A stretch of DNA of 64,000 nt from Caldilineaceae bacterium (GCA_022827195.1 JAJDTL010000004.1:1-64000), one strand, 5' to 3'; positions 45,314-54,976 are shown, counted from the stretch's first letter. Numbers and translations are program-made. Notes: generated from the letters alone by a model not told the origin.

Positions 45314-46528
45314 CTATTGCCGCAGCCTGTTAAGCAGGCCGTATGCCCCGCGCGAGAGGGCCGCGAAGGCGCCGGCGCGGCTGAAGCGTGGGGCCGGCGC
45401 GGGCAGGAACTCGTCCGCGTCGAGGTCCTCGATTGCGGCGAGCGTGCGCTGCAGCCCGACTTCGGCCATTTCGCGGCCGCGGTCGTCGCCCAGGTCCAGC
45501 CCGCCGCAGACGAGCACTGCGGCCAGTAGCCGGCCCAGCGTGCACTCGCGATAGAGGCGCCAGCACTGGTCGAGCGTGAACCCCTCAACCCCCGTATTGC
45601 GGATGATCTCGGTGTACTCTGTGAGGGCGTCGCGCTCGACGCGGCGGCGAACTTCTGTCGTCACGCTGCTGCCCAGGAAGTAGGCCGCGTCGTAGAGGGG
45701 CGTGCTCAGCCCGCTGACCTGCCAGTCGATCAGCGCGACCTCTTCCTGCCCTTCGCGGGCAGCCGCGGCTTCAGCTTCTCCAGGCGTCGCGGGGAAGAGG
45801 ATGTTGTCCAGCCGGGCATCACCGTGGATCAGCGTTCTGGGTCCGGCTGCGATTGCGCCGATGTGGGCGGCGATGCGGGGTCCGTAGGCTTGGGCCAGGT
45901 TGCGCATCGCCGGCGAAAATAGGCTGCCGAACCGTTCGAGCGCTGGCGGCAGGTTGGCCAGATAGGCCAGCTGCAGCGCTGCTCTGCGTCTGGTCGCCAG
46001 GACATCGTAGATACGATTCAGCGGGGGCTGATCACCGCGGTTCCAGAAGGTCCCGTGCAGCCTGGCGAGCGTGCGCAGCGCGATCCTGGCCTGCGCAGCG
46101 CTGGCGCCTTCGAGCTGGCTCAGCGTCTGCATCTCTTTCAGGTCTTCGAGCACGAGCACAAAACGGTTGCTGCCGCTGTCTAAGTCGCCGTACAGGAGGG
46201 CGGGCGACCGCACCGGAGACAGGGGCGCGGCCAGCGTGTAGTAGTCGTACTCGCGCCTGAACATCTGCAGGCGCCTGCTCATGCGCAGATTGCCGGCGTT
46301 CGTGCCGGGCAGTTTGACGATGACCGAGTCGGGGATGCCGCCGGCATTCTTTTCGCCGGTGAGATGGCAGCGCAGCACCGTGCCCATGACGCCGGCGCGC
46401 GCGTCGATCTCTTCGAGGATGATCTCCTTGATCGGGGCACGTTCGGAAGCGCGGCCCGCGCCCAGCGCCTGCTGCATCCACCGGGCTGTTACGTCGTCGG
46501 CGCTGCGGGGAATCGGCGGCCTGGTCAT
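45314..46528 (-). CDS. Phosphotransferase of the aminoglycoside/ecdysteroid kinase type
   Basis: The 404-residue kinase-fold protein has the APH-type catalytic loop LIHGDARLDNILF and the metal-binding VALIDWQVS. The N-terminal nucleotide-binding region has DSVIVKLPGTNAGN and the FRREYDYY helix that holds the Glu salt bridge, followed by FVLVLEDLKEM. The substrate is not obvious; related proteins phosphorylate small hydroxylated molecules. It lies 112 bp downstream of rnhA on the same strand. Confidence 0.85.
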   Translation of the reverse strand: MTRPPIPRSADDVTARWMQQALGAGRASERAPIKEIILEEIDARAGVMGTVLRCHLTGEKNAGGIPDSVIVKLPGTNAGNLRMSRRLQMFRREYDYYTLAAPLSPVRSPALLYGDLDSGSNRFVLVLEDLKEMQTLSQLEGASAAQARIALRTLARLHGTFWNRGDQPPLNRIYDVLATRRRAALQLAYLANLPPALERFGSLFSPAMRNLAQAYGPRIAAHIGAIAAGPRTLIHGDARLDNILFPATPGEAEAAAAREGQEEVALIDWQVSGLSTPLYDAAYFLGSSVTTEVRRRVERDALTEYTEIIRNTGVEGFTLDQCWRLYRECTLGRLLAAVLVCGGLDLGDDRGREMAEVGLQRTLAAIEDLDADEFLPAPAPRFSRAGAFAALSRGAYGLLNRLRQ

Positions 46529-46640
46529 GGCGTTGAACTGTCTCCGTATTCAACGCGTGCTGTTTTACGGTTGTGGTCGGTCCGTTGGGGCGCCGCCGCG
46601 GCTGTCTTGCGGCCGCTCTACCCGTTTTGGGTGGCGCTGA

Positions 46641-47150
46641 TCATGCCGCCGGGTCGAAGAGCGACGGGGCGGGTCCCTGCTGGGTGCGTTCGTAGGCCTC
46701 GTCGGCGGGCAGGCCGGCCCGGGCCATGGCTGCGTTCGAGAGCCGGTCGCAGCGTTCGTTTTCCACGTTGCCGGCGTGCCCTTTCACCCAGTTGTAGCTC
46801 ATTTCGTGGCCGTCGCAGAGCTCGAGGAGTCTGCCCCACAGGTCGGGGCTGACGGCGGGCTTGCCTCGCTTCCTGAGGCGCCATCCGTTCGCCCGCCATC
46901 TGCGCGCCCAGCCCTTGGACAGGGCGTCAAGGACGTATTTGGAGTCGCTGTAGAGTGTGACGCTGCAGTTTTCCTTCAGAGCCTCCAGCCCTTTGATCAC
47001 GGCCATCAGCTCCATGCGGTTGTTGGTCGTCCTGCGATAACCGCCGGAAAGTTCCCAGCGGTGTTTGTCGCAGAGCAGCACGACCCCGTAGCCGCCGGGT
47101 CCGGGGTTTCCGCTGCAGGCGCCGTCCGTGTAGAGTGTAACTTTTTTCAT
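46641..47150 (-). CDS. rnhA: Ribonuclease HI
   Basis: RNase HI cuts RNA in RNA-DNA hybrids. The 169-residue protein has all four catalytic acids: [19 protein letters not shown] (Asp), [14 protein letters not shown] (Glu), [16 protein letters not shown] (Asp) and the final Asp in [12 protein letters not shown], plus [11 protein letters not shown] with the conserved His. ATG at 47150 gives the standard [12 protein letters not shown] start; the frame extends 40 residues upstream without support. The C-terminus has about 15 extra residues ([13 protein letters not shown]). Confidence 0.96.
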   Translation of the reverse strand: MKKVTLYTDGACSGNPGPGGYGVVLLCDKHRWELSGGYRRTTNNRMELMAVIKGLEALKENCSVTLYSDSKYVLDALSKGWARRWRANGWRLRKRGKPAVSPDLWGRLLELCDGHEMSYNWVKGHAGNVENERCDRLSNAAMARAGLPADEAYERTQQGPAPSLFDPAA

Positions 47151-47266
47151 TGCGGTCCGGGTTAGGAGAGATGGTGAAGGCGAGGTCTGTCCGGCGGCTG
47201 ACTGGTCAGCGCCTTGCCGGCCGCCGGACAGGTGATCGGTTTGCCGGGCGATCAATGCCCGTCCAC

Positions 47267-48595
47267 TCAATGCCCCGATTCATCATGCTCGTCGTGCAGG
47301 TGGAAGTAGACGATGGGCAGGCTTTCAAGGTCGGTAATCGCGGCATCGGTATGATGCACGATGCGAAGGTGGCCGGTGCCGCAGTCGCCGAACCGGTCGC
47401 ACGTGAGCGCGCCGATCATGCCCGCGAAGTCGTGCGTAGCGGTCAACGCCGCGCGCAGCCGGGCCCGGTCGATGTAGAGGGAATCGCCGCTGACAACCGC
47501 GACCTCTTCGATGGCGTGCAGGAGGATGGTTGCGGCGTCGTAGGCGTGCGCCAGGTAGACCGACGTCGGCGACTCGTTGTAGATCTCTTCATAGGCCGCG
47601 TGGAGGTCATGTCCGCTCATGCCGGTCGCCTCGTTGACGTTGTGTTCGAAATGCAGCTCCGGCGCGGAGAGGTAGATCCCTTCCGACTCCGGCAGGTTCA
47701 GCACCGAGAAGTCCAGCAGCGCGGCGCCGCCGATCACGGTCGCTCTGTCAAGGCCGGCGACCTGGCCGACCTGTTGGATCACGTGCGCGCCTTCGGCCGG
47801 AAACAGCGGCAGGAAGAGGCCGTCAGGGCCGCTGGCGGCGAGCTCGGTCAGGACGGGGACCATTTCGGTATCGCCCTTGTTGACCGTCGCCACCGCCGCG
47901 CTGCCGCCGTGTTCTTCAAAGGCGGCCGCGAAGGCGCCGGCGAGGCCGGAGGTGTAGGGATCGCCGTCGTGGATGACGGCCATGCTGCGCAGGCCGAGGT
48001 CGTCGAAGGCGAATTCGGCGACCGCCTCCGCCTCGTAGAGGTCATTGTTCGAGGTGCGGAAGTAGCCGGGATGGTGGTTGGAGCCGGCATTGCCGCGCAG
48101 GTCGGAGGTCAGCGAAGGGGCGGTATTGGAGGGCGAGACCATCACGAGACCGGCTTCGCTGATGATCGGCGAGGCGGCCACCGCCGCGGCTGAGCACGAG
48201 GTACCGATCACGCCGACCACGCGCCGGTCGCCGGTGACGGTGTTTGCGGCTGCCGCGCCGCCTTCAGGCGTGCACTGCGAGTCCAGACCGGCGCCCAGAT
48301 TGACGTTGTGCCCCTTGATCGGGCCGTAGTCGGCGACCGCCATCGCAACCGCACGCTGCATCGAGGAGCCAAGGTCCCCGATGCTCGTCAGCACGGCCAT
48401 AGAGCGGATGTGGATATCCTCGTCCGGGCCGACGACGACCGCTCCGAGCGGGCCGGCCACGTACTGTCCAAGGTCGAAAGATTGGGCGGCGCCGGCGTCG
48501 GACGCGGCCGGCGGCACACATGCGGCGGACAGGAGAAGCGGGAGCAGCAGGCTGAGCCACAACAGCGGAAGGCGGGGACGGCGTATTTCAGACAT
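47267..48595 (-). CDS. Branched-chain amino acid-type solute-binding lipoprotein (copy 1)
   Basis: The 442-residue periplasmic-binding protein-like I lipoprotein has a signal that ends LLLSAAC. The fold is marked by [95 protein letters not shown] and [20 protein letters not shown]. It ends with a His/Asp-rich tail ([12 protein letters not shown]). ATG at 48595 with AGGGA upstream is used. No permease or ATPase genes follow. The next upstream gene is a close paralogue, so the pair arose by tandem duplication. Confidence 0.92.
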   Translation of the reverse strand: MSEIRRPRLPLLWLSLLLPLLLSAACVPPAASDAGAAQSFDLGQYVAGPLGAVVVGPDEDIHIRSMAVLTSIGDLGSSMQRAVAMAVADYGPIKGHNVNLGAGLDSQCTPEGGAAAANTVTGDRRVVGVIGTSCSAAAVAASPIISEAGLVMVSPSNTAPSLTSDLRGNAGSNHHPGYFRTSNNDLYEAEAVAEFAFDDLGLRSMAVIHDGDPYTSGLAGAFAAAFEEHGGSAAVATVNKGDTEMVPVLTELAASGPDGLFLPLFPAEGAHVIQQVGQVAGLDRATVIGGAALLDFSVLNLPESEGIYLSAPELHFEHNVNEATGMSGHDLHAAYEEIYNESPTSVYLAHAYDAATILLHAIEEVAVVSGDSLYIDRARLRAALTATHDFAGMIGALTCDRFGDCGTGHLRIVHHTDAAITDLESLPIVYFHLHDEHDESGH

Positions 48596-48640
48596 GATCA
48601 AAGTTCCCTGGTTTTGCTGGATGACGATTCACTAAGGCGC

Positions 48641-49906
48641 TCAGGGCGCGTAGCGGTAGACGACGGGCAGGCCCTCAACGTCGGGCATGCTCGAATCGGT
48701 ATGGTGGGTAATCTGGACGCGGCCGGTGCCGCAGTCGCCGAACTCGTCGCACGAGAGCGTACCGATGATGCCCCTGAAGCCGCTGGTGCCGGTCACGGCC
48801 GCGCGCAGCTTGGCGCGGTCGATGTAGAGGGTATCGCCCTGCACGACCGCGACCTCCTCGATGGCACGGAGGAGTAGGGTTGTTGCGTCGTAGGCGTGGG
48901 CCAGATAGGCGGAGGTGGGGCCCTCTTTGTACTGCTCATGGTAGGCGGCGACCAGTTCCTCGCCGCTGCGGCCGGTCGCCTCGTTGACGTTGCCGCCGAA
49001 GTCGAGCTCCGGGCCGGCGAAGTAGATGCCTTCGGACTCGGGGATGGCGAGGAAACCGGAAACCAGAAGGCCGCCGCCGCCGATGCGCGCCAGCCCGGCC
49101 AGCGCGCCGACCTGTTGACCCTGCTGGAGGATGTGCTCGGCCTCTTCGGGGAAGATGGGTATGAAGAGGCCGTCCGGGTTGCCTTGGGCGAGCTGTGTCA
49201 GGACGGGCAGCATGTCGGTGTCGCCTTTGTTGATGGCGGCGACGGCGACCGAGCCGCCCAGCTCTTCAAATGCGGCGGTGAAGGCGGTGACGAGACCGAG
49301 CGTGTAGGGGTCGCCGTCATGGATGGCGGCCATGTTGCGCAGCCCGAGCTCGTTGTAGACGAAATCGGCGACGGCCTGGGCCTGGTAGAGGTCGTTGCTG
49401 GCGGTGCGGTGGTAGCCGGCGTGGTGGTTGGAGCCGGCGCTGCCGCGCAGGTCGGAGGTCAGCGAGGGCGAGGTGGTGGAGGGTGCGACCATCACCAGGC
49501 CGGCCTGGCTGAGGATGGGTGAAGCGGCCGCGGCGGCGACGGAGCAGGAGGTGCCGATGACGCCGACGACGCGGGCGTCGCCGGTGACCGTTTCGGCCGC
49601 GGCCGCGCCGCCATGGGCGGAGCAGAGCGAGTCGATTCCGGCGCCCATGGTGACGTTGTGCCCCTTGATCGGGCCGTAGTCGGCGATGGCCAGGGCGACG
49701 CCGCGCTGGCTGGGCACGCCGAGGTCGCCGACGCGGGTGAGCGCGCCGAGCGAGCGGATGTGGATGTCCTCGCCAGATCCGACGACGACGGTCCCGAGGG
49801 CGGGTGTCTCGAAATCGACCGGCACACAGGCGGCGGGCAGGACGAGCAGCGAAAACAGAAGGGTCCACAGGGTCAGGGGGCGACGGAAGCGTTGTCTCGT
49901 TTTCAT
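48641..49906 (-). CDS. Branched-chain amino acid-type solute-binding lipoprotein (copy 2)
   Basis: The 421-residue paralogue of the following gene has the same blocks: [115 protein letters not shown]. Its lipoprotein signal ends LVLPAAC. AAGGAGC with 8-base spacing fixes the ATG at 49906; the frame continues 67 residues upstream without support. It is separated from copy 1 by 45 bp. The paired copies suggest two ligands for one transporter encoded elsewhere, or sensory use. Confidence 0.93.
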   Translation of the reverse strand: MKTRQRFRRPLTLWTLLFSLLVLPAACVPVDFETPALGTVVVGSGEDIHIRSLGALTRVGDLGVPSQRGVALAIADYGPIKGHNVTMGAGIDSLCSAHGGAAAAETVTGDARVVGVIGTSCSVAAAAASPILSQAGLVMVAPSTTSPSLTSDLRGSAGSNHHAGYHRTASNDLYQAQAVADFVYNELGLRNMAAIHDGDPYTLGLVTAFTAAFEELGGSVAVAAINKGDTDMLPVLTQLAQGNPDGLFIPIFPEEAEHILQQGQQVGALAGLARIGGGGLLVSGFLAIPESEGIYFAGPELDFGGNVNEATGRSGEELVAAYHEQYKEGPTSAYLAHAYDATTLLLRAIEEVAVVQGDTLYIDRAKLRAAVTGTSGFRGIIGTLSCDEFGDCGTGRVQITHHTDSSMPDVEGLPVVYRYAP

Positions 49907-50205
49907 GGCTGATTGCTCCTTGGGTCTGGCTGTTGCCATGGTATCCAATGTCGAGATCGAAGAAGCTGAATGGGAGGGCAAGGACTGTTTTCGGAGGAGG
50001 TTACCGCAAACGCCAGGGAAACCACCGCAGGGCCGTACAGGTTCATTATAGCCATTTGTTGCGCCCGATGACAATCGTGCGGTTTGCTCAGCGGGACTTT
50101 GCGGCATCTGCAGGCAGTGCCAATAGAGACAGTCCCACTCAGGGGCTGCCGCAGCTGCTTTTGGCGACGCGACTGAACGTGCCGTGTACGCGTGGGCGCC
50201 CGGGG

Positions 50206-50679
50206 CTATTCGGGGAGCTGCTGCAAGCGTTCTTCCAGGCGGTCGAGCGTTGGCCGGGCTGCGCGCAGTTCGCGCAGGGTTTCTACCCTGGATGCGGGCG
50301 CCTCCGCCGGTCGGGGTTGCCGGCGTTCTCGCATCACTTCCTCCAGGTTGCTTATCACGACGGCGATGAAGAGATTGGCTACGAAAAAGGCGCTGATAAT
50401 CACAAAGCTGACGAAATAAATCCAGGCCATCGGTTCCTGTTCGATGGCGGTCTGCATGATGTTGCCCCAGTCATCCATCGTCACGACCTGAAACAGCGAC
50501 AGGACGGAAACGCCCAAATCTCCCCAATGTACCGGGTCGTACTCGCTGAAACCAGCGTACCCGACATAGGCATAGACATAGAGGATGATGCCCAGCAGGA
50601 CAGCGCCGCCGATGATGAGCGCGACGAGGAGGTACTCGAAGTTCCGCGCGTGAACGATGCGGTGCGCTAACGCTCGCAT
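50206..50679 (-). CDS. Pore-only ion channel related to bacterial voltage-gated Na/Ca channels
   Basis: The 157-residue membrane protein starts like a BacNav channel: MRALAHRIVHARNFEYLLVA LIIGGAVLLG is the S1 helix. It then passes directly into the end of S5 (IILYVYAYVGYAGF), the pore helix and filter (LFQVVTMDDWGNIM, residues about 62-75) and S6 (FVSFVIISAFFVANLFIAVV). S2, S3, S4 and the S4-S5 linker, about 100 residues in relatives, are absent. The C-terminal cytoplasmic helix is charged and coiled-coil-like. The filter TMDDW is more acidic than the TLESW of sodium channels and resembles calcium-preferring types. Either a functional minimal channel or an in-frame deletion product. Confidence 0.72.
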   Translation of the reverse strand: MRALAHRIVHARNFEYLLVALIIGGAVLLGIILYVYAYVGYAGFSEYDPVHWGDLGVSVLSLFQVVTMDDWGNIMQTAIEQEPMAWIYFVSFVIISAFFVANLFIAVVISNLEEVMRERRQPRPAEAPASRVETLRELRAARPTLDRLEERLQQLPE

Positions 50680-50751
50680 TGTACGGTTTCTCCTGGTGGA
50701 AAAACCACTGGCATTCTAATCAGTTGTTCGTCTGAAATGAAGCGAGGAAAG

Positions 50752-50824
<73 letters not shown>

Positions 50825-50894
50825 AAATATTCTTTTGTCTGCCGGCCGGCGCGCCCTCCTGCCGTCATCATGTCTGACCGCTGCCGCCGGCCTG

Positions 50895-50967
<73 letters not shown>

Positions 50968-51142
50968 GTTTCGCCGACCTGCGGCAGACGATTGGACACC
51001 GCCGGCCCGCGCATGTGAGAGTCCAGTATAGCAAGAGGGCACGCCGCGGTCAAATATGGCGGCGCCGGGTATCGTTTCGTGCTCTATCGGCCCGGCCTTG
51101 CAGCCGGTGTCGCGGCCGCCGGCCCGGACCGGCGGGCCTTTT

Positions 51143-51622
51143 TCACCCAGCCTTGGCGCGCGCCTTTCGCCGCCGTGTTCGCGAGCCCTCGTGTACGCCG
51201 GCGTGACCGATGAAGTCGGCCATCGGCGTCATCGCAACGACCTCGCTCACGAGGTCGAGCGGCAGGTTTTCCAGCTTTGTGAAGCGCACGCACGACTTGC
51301 CCATATCCATCCTTTTGCCGGTCGCCAGGTAACGCTCGCGGAACCATTCTGCGGTGGCTTCATCGCCGTACACACCGGTCAGGTAGAGCGACATATGACG
51401 TTTCTGCGAAGCCAGCGCGATGTACACCAGCGGCTGGCCGTTGTAGGTTTCGGCCACGACGCTCGACGGCACGATATAGGCGATCATCCCGTGCTGCATT
51501 GTTTCCTCGTAGCCGGCGGGCAGGTTTTCCAGGATCACCGCCCGTACGGCGGCGATCGCCTCGCGCCTGCCCTCGTCCAGCTCAGACAGATATTCCTCGA
51601 CCGTTTTGGCTTCGCTCTGCAT
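51143..51622 (-). CDS. DUF1801-domain protein (YdhG-like)
   Basis: The 159-residue protein has the DUF1801 pattern: KTVEEYLSELDEGRREAIAA, GYEETMQHGMIAYIVPSSV, PLVYIALASQKRHMSLYLTG, and SCVRFTKLENLPLDLVSEVV. The tail is basic. GAGGGAGCA fixes the start at 51622. The family is widespread in soil bacteria; biochemical role is unknown. It heads a cluster of three consecutive DUF1801 genes on this strand. Confidence 0.88.
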   Translation of the reverse strand: MQSEAKTVEEYLSELDEGRREAIAAVRAVILENLPAGYEETMQHGMIAYIVPSSVVAETYNGQPLVYIALASQKRHMSLYLTGVYGDEATAEWFRERYLATGKRMDMGKSCVRFTKLENLPLDLVSEVVAMTPMADFIGHAGVHEGSRTRRRKARAKAG

Positions 51623-51660
51623 TGCTCCCTCTTTTCTGTTGTCTGTTTTCCGCCGGCATT

Positions 51661-52146
51661 TCAGTCCTCGACGTGCTGGAACCCGTCCCAGCCGGGCAGG
51701 GCAGCCGACTGCCGCATCCACTCCTCCATCTGTGTCTCGTCGAGCTCGCCCTCGTAGATGTCGACCCAGCGCGCGTCCGGGTCCTTGCCGGCGCCGGGCG
51801 GTTCGGGGTCCAGCTGGGCGCCGTTGAGGAAGGTCACCTTGATGTAGCGGGTGAAGACGTGGTAGCTGGCGAACCAGCCCTGGCCGACGACGCCGTAGAA
51901 GGGCGAGTTCCAGCGCACGGCCTTGCGCACCCCGGGCACGGCGCGCACGATCAGCGCGTCGAGCCGGCGCCCGACGTCGCTTTTCCAGCCGGGCATGGCC
52001 GCGATGTAGGCCTGGACCGGCGCGTCGCCGTCGGCTTTCGCGATCTGCGGGTTGCCTCCGCTCAGCAGCTTCGGCTTGGCGCCGTCCTCTGTGCCGCCCT
52101 CCTTCTTTGCCGTCCTGGTCAATTGGCGGGAACTTTTGGTTGCCAT
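51661..52146 (-). CDS. DUF1801-domain protein, tandem copy A
   Basis: The 161-residue protein has a charged N-terminal leader (about 30 residues) and then VQAYIAAMPGWKSDVGRRLD, VPGVRKAVRWNSPFYGV, ASYHVFTRYIKVTFLNGAQL, and a C-terminal EEWMRQSAALPGWDG. It is a close paralogue of the next gene, with identical stretches such as SGGNPQIAKADGDAPVQAYI. Confidence 0.88.
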   Translation of the reverse strand: MATKSSRQLTRTAKKEGGTEDGAKPKLLSGGNPQIAKADGDAPVQAYIAAMPGWKSDVGRRLDALIVRAVPGVRKAVRWNSPFYGVVGQGWFASYHVFTRYIKVTFLNGAQLDPEPPGAGKDPDARWVDIYEGELDETQMEEWMRQSAALPGWDGFQHVED

Positions 52147-52201
52147 TGTCTTGGCTCCTCTGCGCGTGCGGCGCGCCTGAAGCGGCCTCCGGGCGCGTGG
52201 A

Positions 52202-52684
52202 TCAGCTCTCCGTTTTCCGGGTCAGCTCCCAGGCGGGCAGCGCGGCCGCCTGCCGCACCCATGCCGTCATCTCCTCCTCGTCGAGCGCGTCCTCGTAGAC
52301 ATCGACCCAGCGCATGTTTTCGTCCTTGCCGCCGGGCGGAACCGGCTGCAGCGAGGTCCCTTTGAAGAAGGTGACCTTGACGTAGCGGGTATAGACGCGA
52401 TAGCTCAGGAACCAGCCCTGGCCCTCGATGCCGTAGAAGGGCGAGTTCCAGCGTATGCACTTGCGCACGCCGGGCACGGTGCGCTCGACCAGCGCGTCGA
52501 GCCGGCGGCCGATGCCGCTCTTCCAACCGGGCATAGCCGCGATGTAGGCCTGGACGGGCGCGTCGCCGTCGGCTTTGGCGATCTGCGGGTTGCCCCCGCT
52601 CATCAGTTTCGGCTTGGCGCTGGCCTGCGCGCCGCCGGCCGTCTCAGTCGCGTTGGTAGCGTTGTCCGATTCTTTGGTTCCCAT
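52202..52684 (-). CDS. DUF1801-domain protein, tandem copy B
   Basis: The 160-residue paralogue of copy A shares SGGNPQIAKADGDAPVQAYI, AAMPGWKS, WNSPFYGIEGQGWFLSYRVY, and TRYVKVTFFKGTSLQPVPPG. The ATG at 52684 has GGAGG only two bases upstream, so the true start could lie in the 35 residues before it in frame. Upstream (52685-52885) the strand switches to the VOC genes. Confidence 0.87.
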   Translation of the reverse strand: MGTKESDNATNATETAGGAQASAKPKLMSGGNPQIAKADGDAPVQAYIAAMPGWKSGIGRRLDALVERTVPGVRKCIRWNSPFYGIEGQGWFLSYRVYTRYVKVTFFKGTSLQPVPPGGKDENMRWVDVYEDALDEEEMTAWVRQAAALPAWELTRKTES

Positions 52685-52885
52685 AGCCTCCACAACCCCC
52701 GCATTCACGATATAAAGATCCAACCCGGCTGTCAAATCTGTCCGCTCTTTCACCCGTCTACCAGCAAAGCACATTTCATTCTCATCCACGCTTTTCGATT
52801 ATTCGCCCCTTCGGCCAGTGTGATGTAAGATCGGGATCCTGTGCCTGATGGTCTGTAACCTTAATGAAAAGGAAAAACAGCCGCG

Positions 52886-53320
52886 ATGCAAACGGCCAAA
52901 TGTATATTCGTGAATCTCCCCGTTAGCGACCTCTCCAAGTCGGTCGAATTTTTCTCCGAGCTTGGCTTTGCCTTCGACGACAAGTTTGCCGGCGACCACG
53001 GCGCCTGCATGGTAATCGGCGAGAACATGTTCGCCATGCTCCTGGTCAAGGAGTACTTCAAGCGATTCATCCCCGGCAAAAGGATTGTGAACAGCGACAA
53101 GAGCGCGGAGGTGGTGGTCGCCCTCTCGGTCGACGGCCGCGACGAGGTCGACTGCACGCTTGAGAAGGCGGTTGCGGCCGGCGGCAGCGAGTGCCGCGAC
53201 GCCACCGACGCCGGCTGGATGTACGGCCGCGCCTTCCAGGACCCTGACGGCCACGTCTGGGAGATCTTCGCGGTCGACCCCAGCCGCATGGAGCAGACGA
53301 TGAACGGTAAGGGGAAGTAG
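52886..53320 (+). CDS. VOC-superfamily (glyoxalase-like) protein 1
   Basis: The 144-residue beta-alpha-beta-beta-beta metal-binding fold starts KCIFVNLPVSDLSKSVEFFS and ends YGRAFQDPDGHVWEIFAVDP, the usual end motif of this family. Potential metal ligands include the Glu of VWEIF. VOC proteins act as glyoxalases, dioxygenases or drug-binding proteins; the substrate cannot be assigned. It is the first of three consecutive VOC genes. Confidence 0.9.
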   Translation: MQTAKCIFVNLPVSDLSKSVEFFSELGFAFDDKFAGDHGACMVIGENMFAMLLVKEYFKRFIPGKRIVNSDKSAEVVVALSVDGRDEVDCTLEKAVAAGGSECRDATDAGWMYGRAFQDPDGHVWEIFAVDPSRMEQTMNGKGK

Positions 53321-53326
53321 ACGGCA

Positions 53327-53785
53327 ATGGCGCGGATGAGCAAGATCAGCCCGTGTCTCTGGTTCGACGGCCAGGCCGAAGCCGCGGCCAGTTTCTACGT
53401 CTCCGTTTTCAAGGAGGGCCGCATCCTCGCTGTCGAGGTGATTTCCAGCGGGCCGGCCGAGGGCAACGCCATCGTCGGTTTCGAGTTGGAGGGCCTGCGT
53501 TTCACCGCGCTCGACGGCGGGCCGATGTTCGAGATCACGCCCGCGATTTCGTTCGAGATTTCGTGCGATTCGCAGGAGGAGATCGATTATTTCTGGAAAG
53601 AACTGGCGGAGGGCGGCGAGACCCAGATGTGCGGCTGGCTGCGGGACCGCTTCGGTGTCTCGTGGCAGGTCGTCCCCTCCGAGCTGGCGCAGTTGATGGC
53701 AGAAGCGCCGCAGCCGGTGATGGAGGCCCTGCTCTCCATGACCAAGATCGAGATCGGTCAGCTGCGCGCCGCGGCCAAAAGCTGA
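53327..53785 (+). CDS. VOC-superfamily protein 2 (PhnB-like)
   Basis: The 152-residue protein starts 6 bp after the previous stop. It is of the PhnB-like type, with KISPCLWFDGQAEAAASFYV, GFELEGLRFTALDGGPMFEI, ISFEISCDSQEEIDYFWKEL, GGETQMCGWLRDRFGVSWQV and VPSEL. Confidence 0.92.
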   Translation: MARMSKISPCLWFDGQAEAAASFYVSVFKEGRILAVEVISSGPAEGNAIVGFELEGLRFTALDGGPMFEITPAISFEISCDSQEEIDYFWKELAEGGETQMCGWLRDRFGVSWQVVPSELAQLMAEAPQPVMEALLSMTKIEIGQLRAAAKS

Positions 53786-53831
53786 ACGATAGGAACAAGC
53801 TAAGGATACCGGTACCGAAAGGAGCAGTCCA

Positions 53832-54257
53832 GTGAATCTCAGCATCTACCTCAACTTTGACGGCAACTGCCGCGAGGCGTTTGAGTTCTACCGCTCGGTC
53901 TTCGGCGGCGAATTTCTGACCATCGCCGCCTTCTCCGAAGGACCGGAGGACATGCCGGTTGCCGACGAGGAGAAGGACCGCGTCATGCACGTGAGTCTGC
54001 CGGTCGGCGAAAGCGTGCTCATGGGCAGCGACACCTCCACCAGCCAAGGCCCGCCTTTTCAGCAGGGCAACAACTTCTCGGTTTCCTGCCATCCGCAGAC
54101 AAAGGAGGAGGTCGACCGTTACTTCGCAGCCATGTCCGAAGGCGGCATGGTCGTGATGCCGCCGGAGGATCAGTTCTGGGGCTCCTACTTCGGTATGTGC
54201 GTCGACAAGTTCGGCGTCTCCTGGCAGTTCAACTGCGATCTGCTGCAGCAGGAGTGA
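53832..54257 (+). CDS. VOC-superfamily protein 3 (PhnB-like)
   Basis: The 141-residue PhnB/YjdN-type protein has LSIYLNFDGNCREAFEFYRS, VFGGEFLTIAAFSEGPEDMP, SLPVGESVLMGSDT and FWGSYFGMCVDKFGVSWQFN. The GTG start has AAGGAGCAG upstream. It shares the tail motif DxFGVSWQ with VOC protein 2. Confidence 0.93.
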   Translation: MNLSIYLNFDGNCREAFEFYRSVFGGEFLTIAAFSEGPEDMPVADEEKDRVMHVSLPVGESVLMGSDTSTSQGPPFQQGNNFSVSCHPQTKEEVDRYFAAMSEGGMVVMPPEDQFWGSYFGMCVDKFGVSWQFNCDLLQQE

Positions 54258-54316
54258 GCGGTTGGCAGTTGCCGGTGGTCGGTTGCCAGTTGCCCGTAGT
54301 CGGTTGCCAGTTGGAA
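54258..54316. repeat. Small copy of the GTTGCCGGT-type repeat
   Basis: Several imperfect units such as CAGTTGCCGGTGGTCGGTTG and CCAGTTGCCC follow directly after the VOC stop. The same units build the larger block at 54.98-55.23 kb. Confidence 0.7.
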
Positions 54317-54380
54317 AAGGGCGCGAGCGCAATTGAGGGCTATCTGAAGAGCAACACCGATTTTCGACAGGGAGAAAGTG

Positions 54381-54974
54381 ATGACTCATCCCGACGCTGA
54401 ATTCGACAAGGAACTCGAGGCCGCCTACAAGGAGTTGGACAGGGCCCAGAAGAGGCTGGCCGAGCTGCGGCGTCAACTTCCGCACGAGCCGGTCAGCGAC
54501 TACGAGCTGCAGGGCCCGGACGGCCCGGTGAACCTCTCGGCGCTGTTCGGCGAGAAGGAGGACCTGATCCTGGTCCACAACATGGGCTCCGGCTGCTCCT
54601 ACTGCACGCTGTGGGCGGACAACTTCAACGGCGTCGCCGACCACCTTCAGGACCGCGCCGCCTTCGTGCTGGTCTCGCCGGACAGCCCGGCCGAGCAGCA
54701 GGAATTCGCGCGCGGGCGCGGCTGGCGCTTCCCGCTCTACTCGGCGGCGGACTCGACCTTCACGGCCGACATGGGCTTCTATAGCACGGGCGGCTATATG
54801 TCCGGCTACCAGCCGGGCGTTTCCGTCTTCCGCAAGAGCGAGGACGGCAGCATCACACGCGTGGCCAAGGACCATTTCGGGCCCGGCGACTCCTACTGTG
54901 GAATATGGCACCTGTTCAGCCTGCTACCCGACGGCCATGACGGCTGGAACCCGCAGTTTGACTATACGGAGTGA
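54381..54974 (+). CDS. DUF899-family thioredoxin-like protein
   Basis: The 197-residue thioredoxin-fold protein has a helical N-terminus (FDKELEAAYKELDRAQKRLA, ELRRQLPHEPVSDYEL) typical of DUF899. NMGSGCSYCTLWADNFNGV with a CxxC-like SYC pair, FVLVSPDSPAEQQEFARGRG, and FHLFSLLP-like GIWHLFSLLPDGHDGWNPQF near the end are also present. AGGGAG with 6-base spacing supports the ATG at 54381. The function is unknown, perhaps redox or detoxification. It is flanked on both sides by repeat blocks. Confidence 0.9.
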   Translation: MTHPDAEFDKELEAAYKELDRAQKRLAELRRQLPHEPVSDYELQGPDGPVNLSALFGEKEDLILVHNMGSGCSYCTLWADNFNGVADHLQDRAAFVLVSPDSPAEQQEFARGRGWRFPLYSAADSTFTADMGFYSTGGYMSGYQPGVSVFRKSEDGSITRVAKDHFGPGDSYCGIWHLFSLLPDGHDGWNPQFDYTE

Positions 54975-54976
54975 AC

